Assembly (NCBI GenBank): GCA_963969595.1
Contig: OZ018410.1
Span: 44,807,413 to 44,871,412 of the forward strand
Direction: 5' to 3'
DNA: 64,000 nt
From: Neckera pumila
Lineage: Eukaryota; Streptophyta; Bryopsida; Hypnales; Neckeraceae
Of the stretch, positions 35,549 through 46,780 are shown in pieces. The translations under genes were made by a program, and so were the position numbers. The notes below the pieces were generated by a model. That model worked only from the letters and a program-made list of their open reading frames with translations. It was not told where the DNA came from and did no database searches. Within the stretch, counting starts at the first letter, position 1. Each line of letters starts with the position of its first letter.

Positions 35549-35691
35549 TTTTACTATTTTAAAATAGGCATGCAATGCTTTATAATTTAAGCTAACAATT
35601 TTTTTGAATTTCTCAACTTATTATTATTTTAAAATAGGCATGCCATGCTCTATAACTTAAGCTAACAAAATTTTTGAATTTCTCAACTTAA
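35549..35691. repeat. Two-unit tandem duplication (about 71 bp each)
   Basis: The unit containing TTTTAAAATAGGCATGC and ending TTTGAATTTCTCAACTTA is repeated directly with few changes. It lies inside the CACTA-like element and shows no coding content. Confidence 0.75.
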
Positions 35692-37689
35692 ATTTGAAAG
35701 TCTAGAATTTTGGCCTAAATTGGCCAAAACCATCCAAAACCTCTAACTTTTACAGACTGTGTTGGTTTTGGTTAAGATGTGAATTACTTACACTTAATCA
35801 TTCAAAAATACTTATTTGTTGCTCAGAATGCCAATTGAGCAACACTTAAATATCCAGCTTAGGATTTAAAGCTCACCAACAAAGAACATGGTTGTGTATG
35901 CTTAATCTCAAGGATATAGATAAAACCCTCATGTATGTCATGTTTTGAAGTTTGTTCCTTTTTAAAAAATATTCTCAGCAATATTATACAAGCCACGTTT
36001 ATAAAAGGTCTCTATAAAGCCCCACAAAAGTCAAAAAGTCATTCATATGAAGATTGAGGCTTACTTTGGGCATGCACACGCTTGTATTGCAATTAATAGA
36101 TGGTTGTTTAGATGTTCTTACAAGGATATAGACTACAAAAGTATAATCCCTTTTTTTGCTTCAAAGATGCTTTTAATTAGTGCCTCTATCAAATACTTTT
36201 CCTCTTATACTTTTTGTGCATGAATATAGATACTTTCACAGACATATGACATTTATTTGGATGTCCTTTTTTGGCCATAATTGTAGGTGGTTAAGATCAT
36301 GCAACTTCTCTCCATGCATTTTGTGGAGTCTTAGTGTCAATATGTATTGACTTTGGATCAAATTTTGTTGTTAAAATAGCTTAGTTGCTTGATATAGTCA
36401 TATTTGGTCACTTGCAAGACTAAGGTAAGTCCCGTGATTAAAGCAAGTCATCTATATGACTAGAACAAGTCACACGGCTAGAGTAAGTTAGATATATATA
36501 ACTAAAGCAAGTCACATGACTAGGGTTTTAAAACCCTAGACGCCATTTATTTAGGGTTTAAAAATCCTAATCGCCATTTTTTTGTAGCCGCCCTCTCAAA
36601 GTGCAACATTTGGTTAATTTTTTTCTTTCTTCTTCTTCTTTTTCTTTTTCTTCTTCTAAATTTGGCAAAGTTTAGGAGATGATTTTATACCAAGAATTGG
36701 GTTTTAATCTTCTACCTAAAACACACTTCAAACCTTTGGATGTGACTTGATCAACTTTCTCATTTGTCTAAATTCCCATAGTCATATAGGTTGTCACATC
36801 CCTTATTCAAAACTCACACAATGATGATAGGATATATTTTTAATTTTATGTGGTATAATAAAATACCTAAAAACTTTGATTGTGAGTTTCTTAAAGCTAA
36901 AGGGAAAAATAACCTCTATGAACCATTTGTTATTAATGGATCTTCCATAGTTGTTTAATTTAATTAGAGACATAAAATATGCCATGACCTTCTTTGGATT
37001 TTTATATAAAAAGTCAAACATGGAAGCTTCTAATTCACTGGATGAATTCTAAGAAAGTTCCAAGGCTTGATTTTAGCTTTGGTGGGACCTCCACATAACG
37101 CGTCAAATAAGTCTATATTTGGAATGGACGGTGCAAATCACCCACCCACCCATAATGAGTGGCGCCTTTTTAGGCCATTTACACCAATTAGAGTTTCTTC
37201 CCTCCTTTAGTTTTGCATAAATAGCCACCTCTTGGCCTTGTCTCACATCTTTGGCTGTGGTGACTCATTCGTGTGATTTTGTGTGAAGGTAGTGTGAGCA
37301 ACGCTTGGGCTTCAACCGTGCTACGAGAATGGCAAAGGACTCTTGCCATAGTGATTAGATTGTTTAGAAAAGTACTTGGATGTGACAATCTGTACTTGGC
37401 TTCCTACCTTGTGACCTACCTTTGTTTAAATTTCTTTTGCAAGATGTTTTGGATTTGTGACATAGATAGCAATTGGTGGCAGTTGTAGACACCTGTTACA
37501 ACCTCACTAACATAACATTGGCTTGTTGTGTGTTTTGGGACGGGTACAGGTGAGGCTGCACCTTCAAATCCAATTTCTCCAAATTGGAACTCACGACTTA
37601 TTTCAAGCACATGGATTTACCTTCCTTATAATGTGCTTATGCATTATTGAATAGAGACATTGTGGGCTTTTTTGCCAGCATAGTCTCAG

Positions 37690-37918
37690 GACCTTGGCTA
37701 TTTAAATTTCTTGTGATGATTGGGTGGTATTTACAAAGAATTGATGTGATATAAAGTATTGCTTTGCTAAGTTTGTAGCAAAGTTAAGTTCTAAATAGTG
37801 ACGCCTTTGGCTATTTAAATTTTCATGTAATGATTGGTGATATCTACAAAGAATTGATGTGATATAAAATATCAGTGCTTTGCTAAGTTTGTAGCAGAGT
37901 TAAGTTCTAAGAACTGAA
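37690..37918. repeat. Two-unit tandem duplication (about 112 bp each)
   Basis: A unit beginning TTGGCTATTTAAATTT and ending AAGTTAAGTTCTAA occurs at about 37693-37798 and 37808-37909 with small indels. It is inside the CACTA-like element, in non-coding sequence. Confidence 0.75.
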
Positions 37919-37934
37919 GCCCTGTTAAGGGGTG

Positions 37935-38570
37935 TTAAGTTTCAGTCTTTGTTTCTTGTTGCCTCTAAGGTTTTGTTTCTTATTGCCTCCTAGGTTTTGC
38001 TCCTTGCTGCTTTCTAGCTCATAGTTCTTGTTGCTTCTAACTTTTTGTTTTTTGTTAATATCTTTTAAATTTTGTTTTTTTTTGCTTCTAAATTCTTGCT
38101 TTTTTTTGCATCTTAGTTTTTTCATCTTGTTGCCTCCTAATTCTTGCTCCTTGATTTTAGTTTCCTCTTATTGTTTCTTTATTCTTACTCTTTGCTTTTA
38201 ATTTTCTCTTGTTGCCTCTTAGTTCTTATTCCTTGCTTTTAGTTCCTTCTTGTTATATCATAGTTCTTGCTTCTTGTTGCTTCTTTAGTTCTAATTCCTT
38301 GCTTTTAGTTCCTTCTTGTTATATCATAGTTCTTGCTTCCTGTTGCTTCTTTAGTTCTTGTTTCTAATTTCTTGTTATTGCATCTTGACCCAAGCTTCTT
38401 GTTGCATCTTCATTCTTGCATCTTTTTGTTATTTGTTGTATTTTCTTGCCTCTTGACTTGTACTTCTTATTACATCTTTTTGATTTTTGTTGCATCTTGT
38501 TGCATCTTACCTTTTGCTTGTTGTTACCTCTTAACACTTGCCACCTTTTGCTTCTTATTCCTTCAATTAT
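37935..38570. repeat. Pyrimidine-rich degenerate minisatellite
   Basis: About 630 bp of TTCTTG(T)TGC(C/T)TCT-like units, strongly T+C-skewed on the plus strand. A longer sub-unit (about 60 bp, TTCTTGTTATATCATAG) is duplicated exactly around 38246-38345. On the minus strand this gives Lys/Asn/Gln-rich low-complexity frames, which are not genes. Confidence 0.75.
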
Positions 38571-39339
38571 CATTGTTATTCTTTCTTCTTGTTTATTTGC
38601 AATTTCTAAAGATATACTAATTATGGCTTTTTCTTATCTAAAACTTGTGATATAGATTTTGTGGTGCCAAATCTTTGAAGGTTGAGGTGTATTGTTCATT
38701 CACAAAAAATTAACCTCCTTCATTGTACATATAGGCACCAAGTTGGAATAAAGTTGTTGAAGGCAACTTGCAACACCAAAGAGGCAACATTCTCACATTT
38801 TTATAAGGAATATAGGTGCTATAAGTGTATGGAAAAATGTATTCATAGAGTGTCAGTGTGATTGTTTTATTCTTGATATTATTTTAGTGACTAATAAATG
38901 TCATTGAAATGAGTCACATTCTCTCTTGTATTTTCTTTCTCTAATATAATTGTCTCTTGTGCATCTCAAAAATCATATATAGTCCTTTTTAATTGGATGG
39001 AGTCTTTTATTTAGCTATTAAAACATATTGATGCATGACTATAATGCATCATATCTATTTAGAATGTATTAAAAACGTGACTGTAGTTTATGATAGAAAC
39101 TACTATAAATCTCGATCACCCTAACTACAAACCATGCATAACAAATGTAAAGAATGTGACTCTCGCTTATCCAGAATATCTCTTGCTTGAGCCATATTCA
39201 TAAAATATCTTGACCAAAATATAATTGGTTGTAGTCACATAATGCATACAATCATGCCAAAAAAAAGACTCTATCCTTTTAGAAATATGACTATTTTCAA
39301 TCATAAAATTACTATAATAACAGCATTCCATATGAATTA

Positions 39340-39690
39340 TTACATCAACCAAAAATGATAGCAGTCATATTTCAAATCAACAAAAAATATGACTCACAAA
39401 AGCTATATTTCACATAAGCAAAAAAATGATTCTTAAGAATCATTATCCATATTAATAGAGAATATGACTCATGAGAGTCATTTTCCACATCAATAGAAAA
39501 TATGACTTATAAGAGTCATTTTTTATATCAACAAAATCAGGACTTGAGCACAAAAGTCATATTTTACATGAGCAAAAAATATGACTCACCATAATTATAT
39601 GCCACGTCAACCAAATCACGACTCACTGTAGTCATATTCCACGTTAACCAAAAATATGACTAAACAGAGTCATATTCCATGTAGGCTTTT
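39340..39690. repeat. Subterminal array of AATATGACTC / GAGTCATATT units
   Basis: Six or seven units of roughly 55-60 bp. Each contains AATATGACT(C) and its complement AGTCATATT around a short spacer, then a CAT(C/G)AACAAAA spacer. The arrangement matches the subterminal repeats by which CACTA transposon proteins bind element ends, near the right end of the 6.9-kb element. Confidence 0.7.
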
Positions 39691-40911
39691 TTTAATTTGC
39701 CTAGACAAGTCATGAGAAAGTCAAGCCTTCAAGGATAGTCAACATATACGCCACATTGGAAAATACAGTTGAATATGGCTAATTATACTCTCCAACCTAT
39801 ATGATTGAAATATGATTCATGTGCAATAGGAGAGGCAACCCATTTCCGATCACTTAAGGAATAACGCATATCTAGAGGGCGGATTAATTTAGTGGAGAAA
39901 TTTTGTCTAGGTACAAAAATAGAGTTCGGAGGTTTTCCTTAATGTTTCAGATTTTTATTTCTCAAAACATGTTTACTATGAATTTTTTGGTTGAAGATTC
40001 TAATTGATCCATTCTGGTCATAGGGACTTTCCAATTTCCAACCAAAGGCTGGTTGCAAAATCAACCAAGGATTGGTTGCAATATTGAGAGTCTTGGAGGC
40101 AATCCTAATGTGCCACAATTGCCTTGGGAACCATGTCATATTAATCCCTACTCATCTCCTCTTTCACGGAAAGAAAACAACATACATGGCCACAACGGGG
40201 CGTCGATCAGGAATGGATTGCTTCCCCTATGACTCATTGGTAATGATTGGACATAGTCATATTGTGAGTCATCTATAGTGATTTTCGGCGGGGTCATATT
40301 TTCAAATTTTATGACTCAATGCAATCATATTTTTGCACTCATAAAACACCCATTTTCTCAGTTGCATGTAATATAGGGTGCTATAAACTCAAAAAAGGAA
40401 TAATTCAAGAATCTCATTAAAATATGCCAAAAATATTTTAGAATATACCTCAAGTATACCAAATATGTGATAGCTCCCATTTAAATACCCTCTTAACGTA
40501 ATTGGTTACAATAGGTATAAGTTAGTTATCCCTTTGGTCTTTACAAACAATACTACTTAGCTTCTAAAATTAATCTCCATCTACATGTTGCAAGAACAAA
40601 TTTTGTGATGTAGACGTATAATATTGTTTTTAAGGAGACCCTTTAGGTCTTACATGTCTTCACTTTGTCTTTGTTAAGTGTTGGTGTTGCCTAAAAAAAC
40701 ACTCACTTGTATGTGAAGTATCTTCAACAACTCTCTACTTAATTGCAGAAATTGTTTCACTTACCAATATTAAGATCAAACTGTGTATGGATGTGGAGCT
40801 TAGATAGAATACTTTTTACATTTTAAAAGCCTCAATCATTCAATTCATTTAACTCTTAAAAATATATCAACATCCCCTTTACATCAATATTCCTAAAGGT
40901 TACAATTCACA

Positions 40912-41181
40912 CACTATAAGAAACCCCCGTTTTAGGTAACGAGCCCTAATTTTTCATGACGAATTTTAGGTGATGTCAATGTTGACAACCCAAAATTTTT
41001 ATGTCAACAAAAATGTACAACACAACATCAATATTGACAATCCAATGTTTTTATGTCAACATAGATATTACATTGTACATTTTTGTTGACATGAAAATTT
41101 TGGGTTGTCAACATTGACATCATCTAAAATCCGTTATAATAAATTAGAACTTGTCACCTAAAACGGAGGTTTCTTATAGTG
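40912..41181. mobile_element. CACTA-type MITE, 270 bp, ACA duplication
   Basis: Ends CACTATAAGAAACCCCCG and GGAGGTTTCTTATAGTG are inverted repeats, flanked by ACA on both sides (40909-40911, 41182-41184). Most of its length is self-complementary around ATGTACAA-type words. The TIR beginning CACTA and the 3-bp duplication place it in the CACTA superfamily as a non-autonomous element. Confidence 0.8.
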
Positions 41182-41184
41182 ACA

Positions 41185-42060
41185 GTCCTAGTACAAGAGT
41201 TATGGTTAAGAGATTGCGCTTAGAAGTTAACACATTGTAAAATTGGAGGAAAAATTTGGAATTTGTTGAAGGTTGTGTCTTCATCACCAATGCAATTTAT
41301 AAACAACGATGAGAAAGGATTGGAATCATAAGAAACAAAAGCAAAATGCTATAATTCAGGGTCTGATTGCAAAATCCTAATTCACAAAGGAATTCTGAAG
41401 ACAACTTCAAGTGCAAATATGGAACCCCTATCTCCACAGCAATTGCATTGGCAAGCATGGTTTTCTTAGAATTATTGCTAGAAACATCAAATCCTAATTC
41501 CTCCTAAACGACACAATGCAAGACTACAAATAAAATGTACATTGCAAAAAATATACAGACCGAAGAACAATAGAAGCACTATGACAACTAAACATTGGTT
41601 GTAAAACTAAACCCTACAAATGTAAGCTAAAAGACCCCATTGTGGTCAGAATTAGGAGTGTGCCCTCATGCTATTGCTAAAATTTTTCAAATTTTTGGAT
41701 TCACGAAGATAATTGTGAGAGACAGTGTAGACATTTGAAATTATATTTTTTGGACCAAGTATGAATTAGTTCCAAATTTTTGAAGTGATAAGCCTATTGG
41801 GTCTGTAGGCTACCTCATGACCAACAAAATCTGAATCCAATATGGTCATCTTCCTATCCAATGCAGTCACAACATTTTCAAACATGGAAGACCTAAAAAA
41901 TCAGTTTTTACAAAGAATTTTACACTGAAAAACTAGAAGTACCTATTGAGGTCACTAATTATTCCATAACTACCATGTAAGACATTGATTGTGATCTGAA
42001 AAACCACAATGGGGTGATTAGGTGTCCATCATGGGCCACTTGATTGCAATGGGGTCATTT
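41185..42060. other. Spacer, nothing recognised
   Basis: AT-rich DNA with only short frames. No repeat termini or RNA gene visible. Confidence 0.3.
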
Positions 42061-42062
42061 AC

Positions 42063-42690
42063 CTTAATCCAATGGGCATTCCTTGTATTGCTTCTTGCAA
42101 CACAACTTCATCTTCACTTCTAGCTTCTGTGTAAACTCACAGTCACAACTTTTGTCAAAACATGTTGCCACACACCTAAGCTCTCACAGCTGCCATCACT
42201 ATAGCCTTCATAGCCTTTTGCTCCAAGACCAATGTTCAAGAATTTCTCAAGGTTCCTGTAACTCACCAAGCATTCTTTGTAACCATCTCTGATTGTGTGC
42301 ATCTGTCGGCTCAAATGATTCTCATCCACGAGTAGGATAATTTGTTCATAATCACACAATATTCATCCACGAAGGCAACAGTTACATGAGTTTTCATCCG
42401 GGGACAGAGATGGTTACGCCCTATAACCCTCTCGCCGCTTCCCGGCGGCTCAAAGGTTACCTAGTTTGTATCACTTATGACACTTTTCTTTGTAGTTGTT
42501 GTATTACAATTTCATCTTCACCTCCAGCTTCTACATAAATTAACAATCACAACTTTTGTTATAATGCGCTGCAGCTGCTACAGCTATTATAGCTGCCATA
42601 GCCTTCCCAGCATGTTGTTCTTTGCCCAATGTTTAGGATTTTCTCAACATTTGTTCCTTGATCTTAACATTCTTCAATGCCAAAGTTCCT
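42063..42690. repeat. Diverged direct repeat separated by a small GC-rich hairpin
   Basis: The segment from about 42083 to 42270 (words CATCTTCACTTCTAGCTTC, AGCTGCCATCACTATAGCC) recurs in diverged form at about 42500-42690. Between them, CCGCTTCCCGGCGG-type sequence at 42430-42450 forms a short stem. The repeats contain no convincing gene. Confidence 0.5.
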
Positions 42691-42699
42691 TGTCAAGGG

Positions 42700-43204
42700 A
42701 ACGTAAGTTTTCCCTCCAGGGTCCATATAAAAACATTTTATTTGCACATTGCTAGATTAGATTTTTCGGCTTTGAATCTTCTTAACTTCAAATTTTTGCA
42801 CTATATACAGAATTTGAATTAAAAAAAAAATTTATATTGAAGAATTGAATTCAGAGTCTAATTAAAAAAGTTAAAAGAAAATCACTTCATTTTCATTCTT
42901 AAAGAATTGGTATACAAAAATAGTTGTAAGATAGAAGGAAAAAATAAATTGGTAATAGATCTAAGATGGAATTGAAATACACTAGTTCCAATGGTGAGAC
43001 TATTCTAGCCACAAAACTAAACTCTATGGATTTTTTTTTTTTGAAAAACTATAAGAATTGAGTTGATAAATGAACCCTATAACGATTTTTTGAAGAAAAT
43101 GTTCCAATTGCCCAATAAACTCTCTATAACTTTTTCATTTCTAGATTGCAAGGAATGAATCAAAGCTTTCCGTGAAGACAAAAGTATTATCTATGAGAAA
43201 TAAA

Positions 43205-43247
<43 letters not shown>

Positions 43248-43960
43248 TATATTTTTTTATATTTTTTTGTATTGCCTAGCAAGTTGCTTGTCGAGCTTCA
43301 AGTATCATAACTTTTGCTTTGGTCACTGATTAAAATAAAAATTATATTACCAATAAACTAATGTATTTCTCTATCATCCAAAAAAATTTCAAAAATCATG
43401 CCAAAAATTGAAACCATTGGAACTTGTCCAAACCTTCAAGTGTCCCTAGTGGGGATACTTGGTCTCTTAGGAATTAAATTAAGTCATGCACTATAATGAT
43501 TGGTTGTCACAATTTCATTCATTTGAATGTTCATGTATTCTTTTTGACACATTTTCATTGAAAATTTGTATGCAATTTTAATTTCAAAATCTGGTCACAC
43601 AAACAGGATGTGGTTGCAAATGTTGCAATAGTTGCATAATGTATTGCTTATTAGTATTGTATATGTATGCTCGATAAAGTCCTTGAGTAAAAATTTGCAA
43701 CAAACAAGAAACAATATTAAACGAAAGAAGTTGAGATTTCAAGCTATATCAAATTTTTTATAACAAGGGAACAAATCTTCAACAAAATCCAACACAATAC
43801 ATAACGTGATAGGTGTATTTTATCTCAAAACTCATGAAGGTTAGATTTTACATTTAAAATTATAATTTCTAAAATAAATAAATTTCAAAAATTTCTCCCT
43901 ATATATATCATGCAAACTAATTTTTAATCTCAAGATAGAATGTTTATTCTAACATAAATT
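42700..43960. other. AT-rich spacer with TA/GA microsatellite
   Basis: Contains a (TA)n(GA)n microsatellite at about 43206-43242. No gene recognised. Confidence 0.4.
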
Positions 43961-43963
43961 ATA

Positions 43964-44472
43964 CTCCCTTTGTTCTATAATACTAGTCCCTTGACTTTTT
44001 TTTCTTCATTAGTCTTGAATTTATTATTCCTTTGACGTCAAGACTTGATTTTAGAATTGAAGATGATTTCTTTTTGTATTTGACATTAACTAATGAAATG
44101 AAGCTCAAGAAATCTAGTTTATTATCTACTTTACAGATCATAAGAATTTTGATAATTGAATTCTATTTGTAGCAATTTGAAGTTGATTGGATCAAAAACC
44201 AGAAGATTGTAGTTCTATAGGAAGTCTTTTTTCTCTATGAAGCTTCTTCTCATTTATATATGGCACTTTGTATCTATTGCACCTTCCTATTTTTTAATCT
44301 TTCCTTGATTGCAATTAATATCTATGTTCATTTGTTTTACACTTAAAAAGACACAGTGTACATTCAAAATAGAATCATTTAATTGAAACACGCATTATAA
44401 TAACGTTGCCAAATCTTTAATACTTTCATTACTAAAAAAAAGGACTATCAATAGTATTAAGGAACGGGGGAT
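43964..44472. mobile_element. CTCCCTT-ended element with TA flanks, about 509 bp
   Basis: CTCCCTTTGTTCTATAATAC at the left is matched by GGACTATCAATAGTATTAAG and GGAACGGGGG at the right, with TA on both sides. It belongs with the CTCCCTC elements at 1884 and 51397 by end sequence, target choice and similar size, though the interiors are not obviously alike. It ends only 4 bp before a TTAA element. Confidence 0.6.
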
Positions 44473-44480
44473 TACTTTAA

Positions 44481-44691
44481 TCCTTGAATGCTTGGCTGGT
44501 GACCGTGGATATCATCCCTTTTGATATTGTGTGACGTCATCTACTTTAAAAAACCCAAAAGTGCTCATAAAGTCAAACTAGTATCTCTTTTTTGCACAAA
44601 ATTTCAAGGATGAACAATAGCATTTTTGTCCTACATAGAAAGATTCTTTGTCATTCATCGACCAAAAAATGTCTGTAGCGTTGTTTAAGAG
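44481..44691. mobile_element. TTAA-flanked MITE, family B (copy 1)
   Basis: TTAA (44477-44480) then TCCTTGAATG; the right end is GTTTAAGAG then TTAA (44692-44695). Its body is the reverse complement of the copy at 60174-60395: both share GAATGACAAAGAATCTTTC and AAAGTAGATGA(C/T)GTCACAC. Length 211 bp. Confidence 0.7.
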
Positions 44692-44839
44692 TTAACCTCT
44701 TCTAAACCCCACAAACTTAAAATTTATTGTCCATTTTTTCTTCACCCTTGGTGAATGCACCCTAAGGGTTACCATGATGGGATGGGTTGCTTTATACGTG
44801 TAGAGCCGCTTGAAGAGAGCCATTTATTTTGGGTTAAGA

Positions 44840-46780
44840 AAAAGGCGCAAAGACTGGCCTCTTGGCCTTGTGTCTAGCTGCTTCTCTCACCTCTTGCTCC
44901 CGCAACGGCCAGCTTCAGCATCGCCGCAGCAAGCGTCTCAGCCTCACCAGGTTTGTTCTCGTGTTCGTTAGGTTTTGCCCCCCTGGTTTGTCTTCTGCTA
45001 CAGTATGTTCTTCTGTGCGCTTCTTGCTGGATTTTTGTGTGAATGCCCATGTGCCTTCGGATGTCGTTGTTATGGTGTTAGAAGACTTCCTCTCTTCGAA
45101 ATCTTCTTGCGGTACCATGTCTCTTTTGTGAGCGAGTTTCTGATGTGATGCTGGGCAGTAGGCATTTCGTTTCTTGCTGGGGTTTATGGAATGTTTCCTC
45201 CCACAATTTTATGCGCTGCCGCATTGTCTTGGGCACGCTGGCACCCAATGCTGGTTAGATTTTCTAGTGAATGGCGTGTTTATCTAAGTGATGTTGTTGT
45301 GGTGTTAGAAAACTTATTTTATTCAGAATCTTTGTGCAGCTTGACTATCTACTTAAGTATGTCCTGAGGTGATGCTGGAAAGAGGTTATTTCATGTCATT
45401 GCTGGGGTTTAAGGAATGCGTTGTGGTGTGTTAAGTATCATTGGAGCATGGTTTTATCCCAGTTCTGAGAAAATATTGTGATAATCAGTGCTCTGGAAAC
45501 CGAAATTGTATGGTGTGACGTAGAGACGCTTTTCGTAGACGGACTCAACACTTAGTGATGATGGGAAAGTCGTTGTTTCTTGTTTGCTGGGGTTTAAGGA
45601 ACCACTGATACCATAAACGAGTAATAGGCCCTGGCTTGCGGGCATCCACTGCTGTGAGATGGTGTTACCGGTGACCAGGTCTGCACTCCGAAGACTGGCC
45701 ACGAGGGTCGCTGATAGTAATTAGGGCAGAACCGAAAGGGTGACGAATTCTCTTCCTTCCATCTCTTTGAGTGGAGGATGACCTCGTTCCTCAAATTCTT
45801 GAGTTAAATGCATGAGAATCGTGCTTAGTGAAACAGAGTCTTAACGCACCCACAGTGTTGTTCAAGTGCCTTAGTGGCCTCTGTGGGCAGTCCGTTGTGC
45901 TGTTAGTGGATGCATCGGTGTTGCTCAACGTCTTGAAGGTTTTCAGATGTAGATAGATGTGATTGCGTTGCACTGACGGATTTGGTACACGTTGGGGTTT
46001 GCAGAAGAAGTGACGGACAATTCTACTTGCAAGAAGACGAGTTGCTTTTGGAAGAGCGGACTTTCGTTGTCGTGCCAAGTGGTGTATGGAATACAGCCAG
46101 GAGTGCTGAGAAGTCGCGAGGTTTTCTTCTTCACCTGGCTTCTTGAATTCCTCCTTTTTCTTTGTCTCGGTTTCGGCTGCGGATTTTGTCTGTAAAGGCC
46201 ATTTACATTCTCCAGTGGCGATTCGGTTGAGCTGTCATTTGTTGCTCAGATCCAGACCAAGAGAGAACTGCTCTGAAAACCAGCATGGGAGGGCACATTG
46301 AGGGACTTCCTATGCTGAAGGTTCGAAGCGCCACCAGCATTACGTCGGGAAATGCTGTCATAGTTGTTTCTCATTGTAATCTGTTGGTATTTTTCATCGA
46401 TGCTGACCAGTGTTGCTTGATGTCTATTGCGCAACAAAGTGCGTTAGACTGATAGAATTTGTTTATATTTGGCTTTGCAGAAGCAAGTGAAGTTCGAATC
46501 GTCCTGCTGCGCTGATCCTGGTTGTCTGCAAGTACTTCAGGGGACTTCTTTGTGAATGTAAGTGGCCTCCCAATACCCTTTTCGCATTTCTTGGTTTAAC
46601 TTGATTATGTAACTTTTCAATGGCTAAGTGCTGCCTCGCTCTTTTAGGAGATTTTCACTGGGACGCCATTGCAATGTATGAATGGAAGTCCGGTGCTTAG
46701 CAGGAGAGAATCATCCTGAGTTTAAATTTGTATGAATGCCAGAGAATCTTAGAGGAGGCGAAAGCTTTGCACATTGGACC
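44840..46780 (+). promoter_or_regulatory. 5' leader and promoter region of the selenoprotein-H-like gene, probably with introns
   Basis: A GC-richer block starts at about 44840. A plausible first non-coding exon ends at the donor CACCAG|GTTTGT (44952). Acceptors follow GGGGTTTGCAG (46004) and TTGGCTTTGCAG (46480), and a GTAAGT donor at 46558 pairs with CTCTTTTAG at 46647. Diverged direct repeats sharing TTGCTGGGGTTTA(A/T)GGAA end near 45190, 45420 and 45602. A 6-codon upstream ORF (46732-46752) overlaps an alternative in-frame ATG at 46736. Exon choices are inferred from splice consensus only. Confidence 0.4.

Larger units (their letters stand above)
33436..40364. mobile_element. 6.9-kb CACTA-like (EnSpm-type) element, non-coding
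   Basis: The left end reads TACTACAAGATAACATG, close to the plant CACTA terminus CACTACAAGAAAA. The right end, read inward on the other strand, is CAACTGAGAAAATGGG. Next to both termini lies a shared block TGTTTTATGA(C/G)TGCAAAAATATGA in opposite orientation. CAT flanks both sides (33433-33435 and 40365-40367), a 3-bp duplication as expected for CACTA elements. Subterminal copies of AATATGACT/AGTCATATT occur at both ends, densest at 39160-40330. The interior shows no intact TNP2-like transposase or TNPA frame, so it is a non-autonomous or eroded copy. Internally it holds tandem repeats and foreign-looking segments. Confidence 0.65.

Noticed and set aside
37925..38620. Lys/Asn/Gln-rich and Leu/Cys-rich frames in the pyrimidine-rich tract
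   Set aside because: They are products of a low-complexity minisatellite, with no codon structure or domain.
39340..39690. Possible CRISPR-like array of regularly spaced palindromic units
   Set aside because: Units and spacers are both degenerate copies of one tandem repeat in a eukaryotic CACTA-like element; there are no unique spacers or cas genes.
42430..42450. GC-rich hairpin as an RNA gene or terminator
   Set aside because: The stem is short and isolated, without a recognisable RNA family context.
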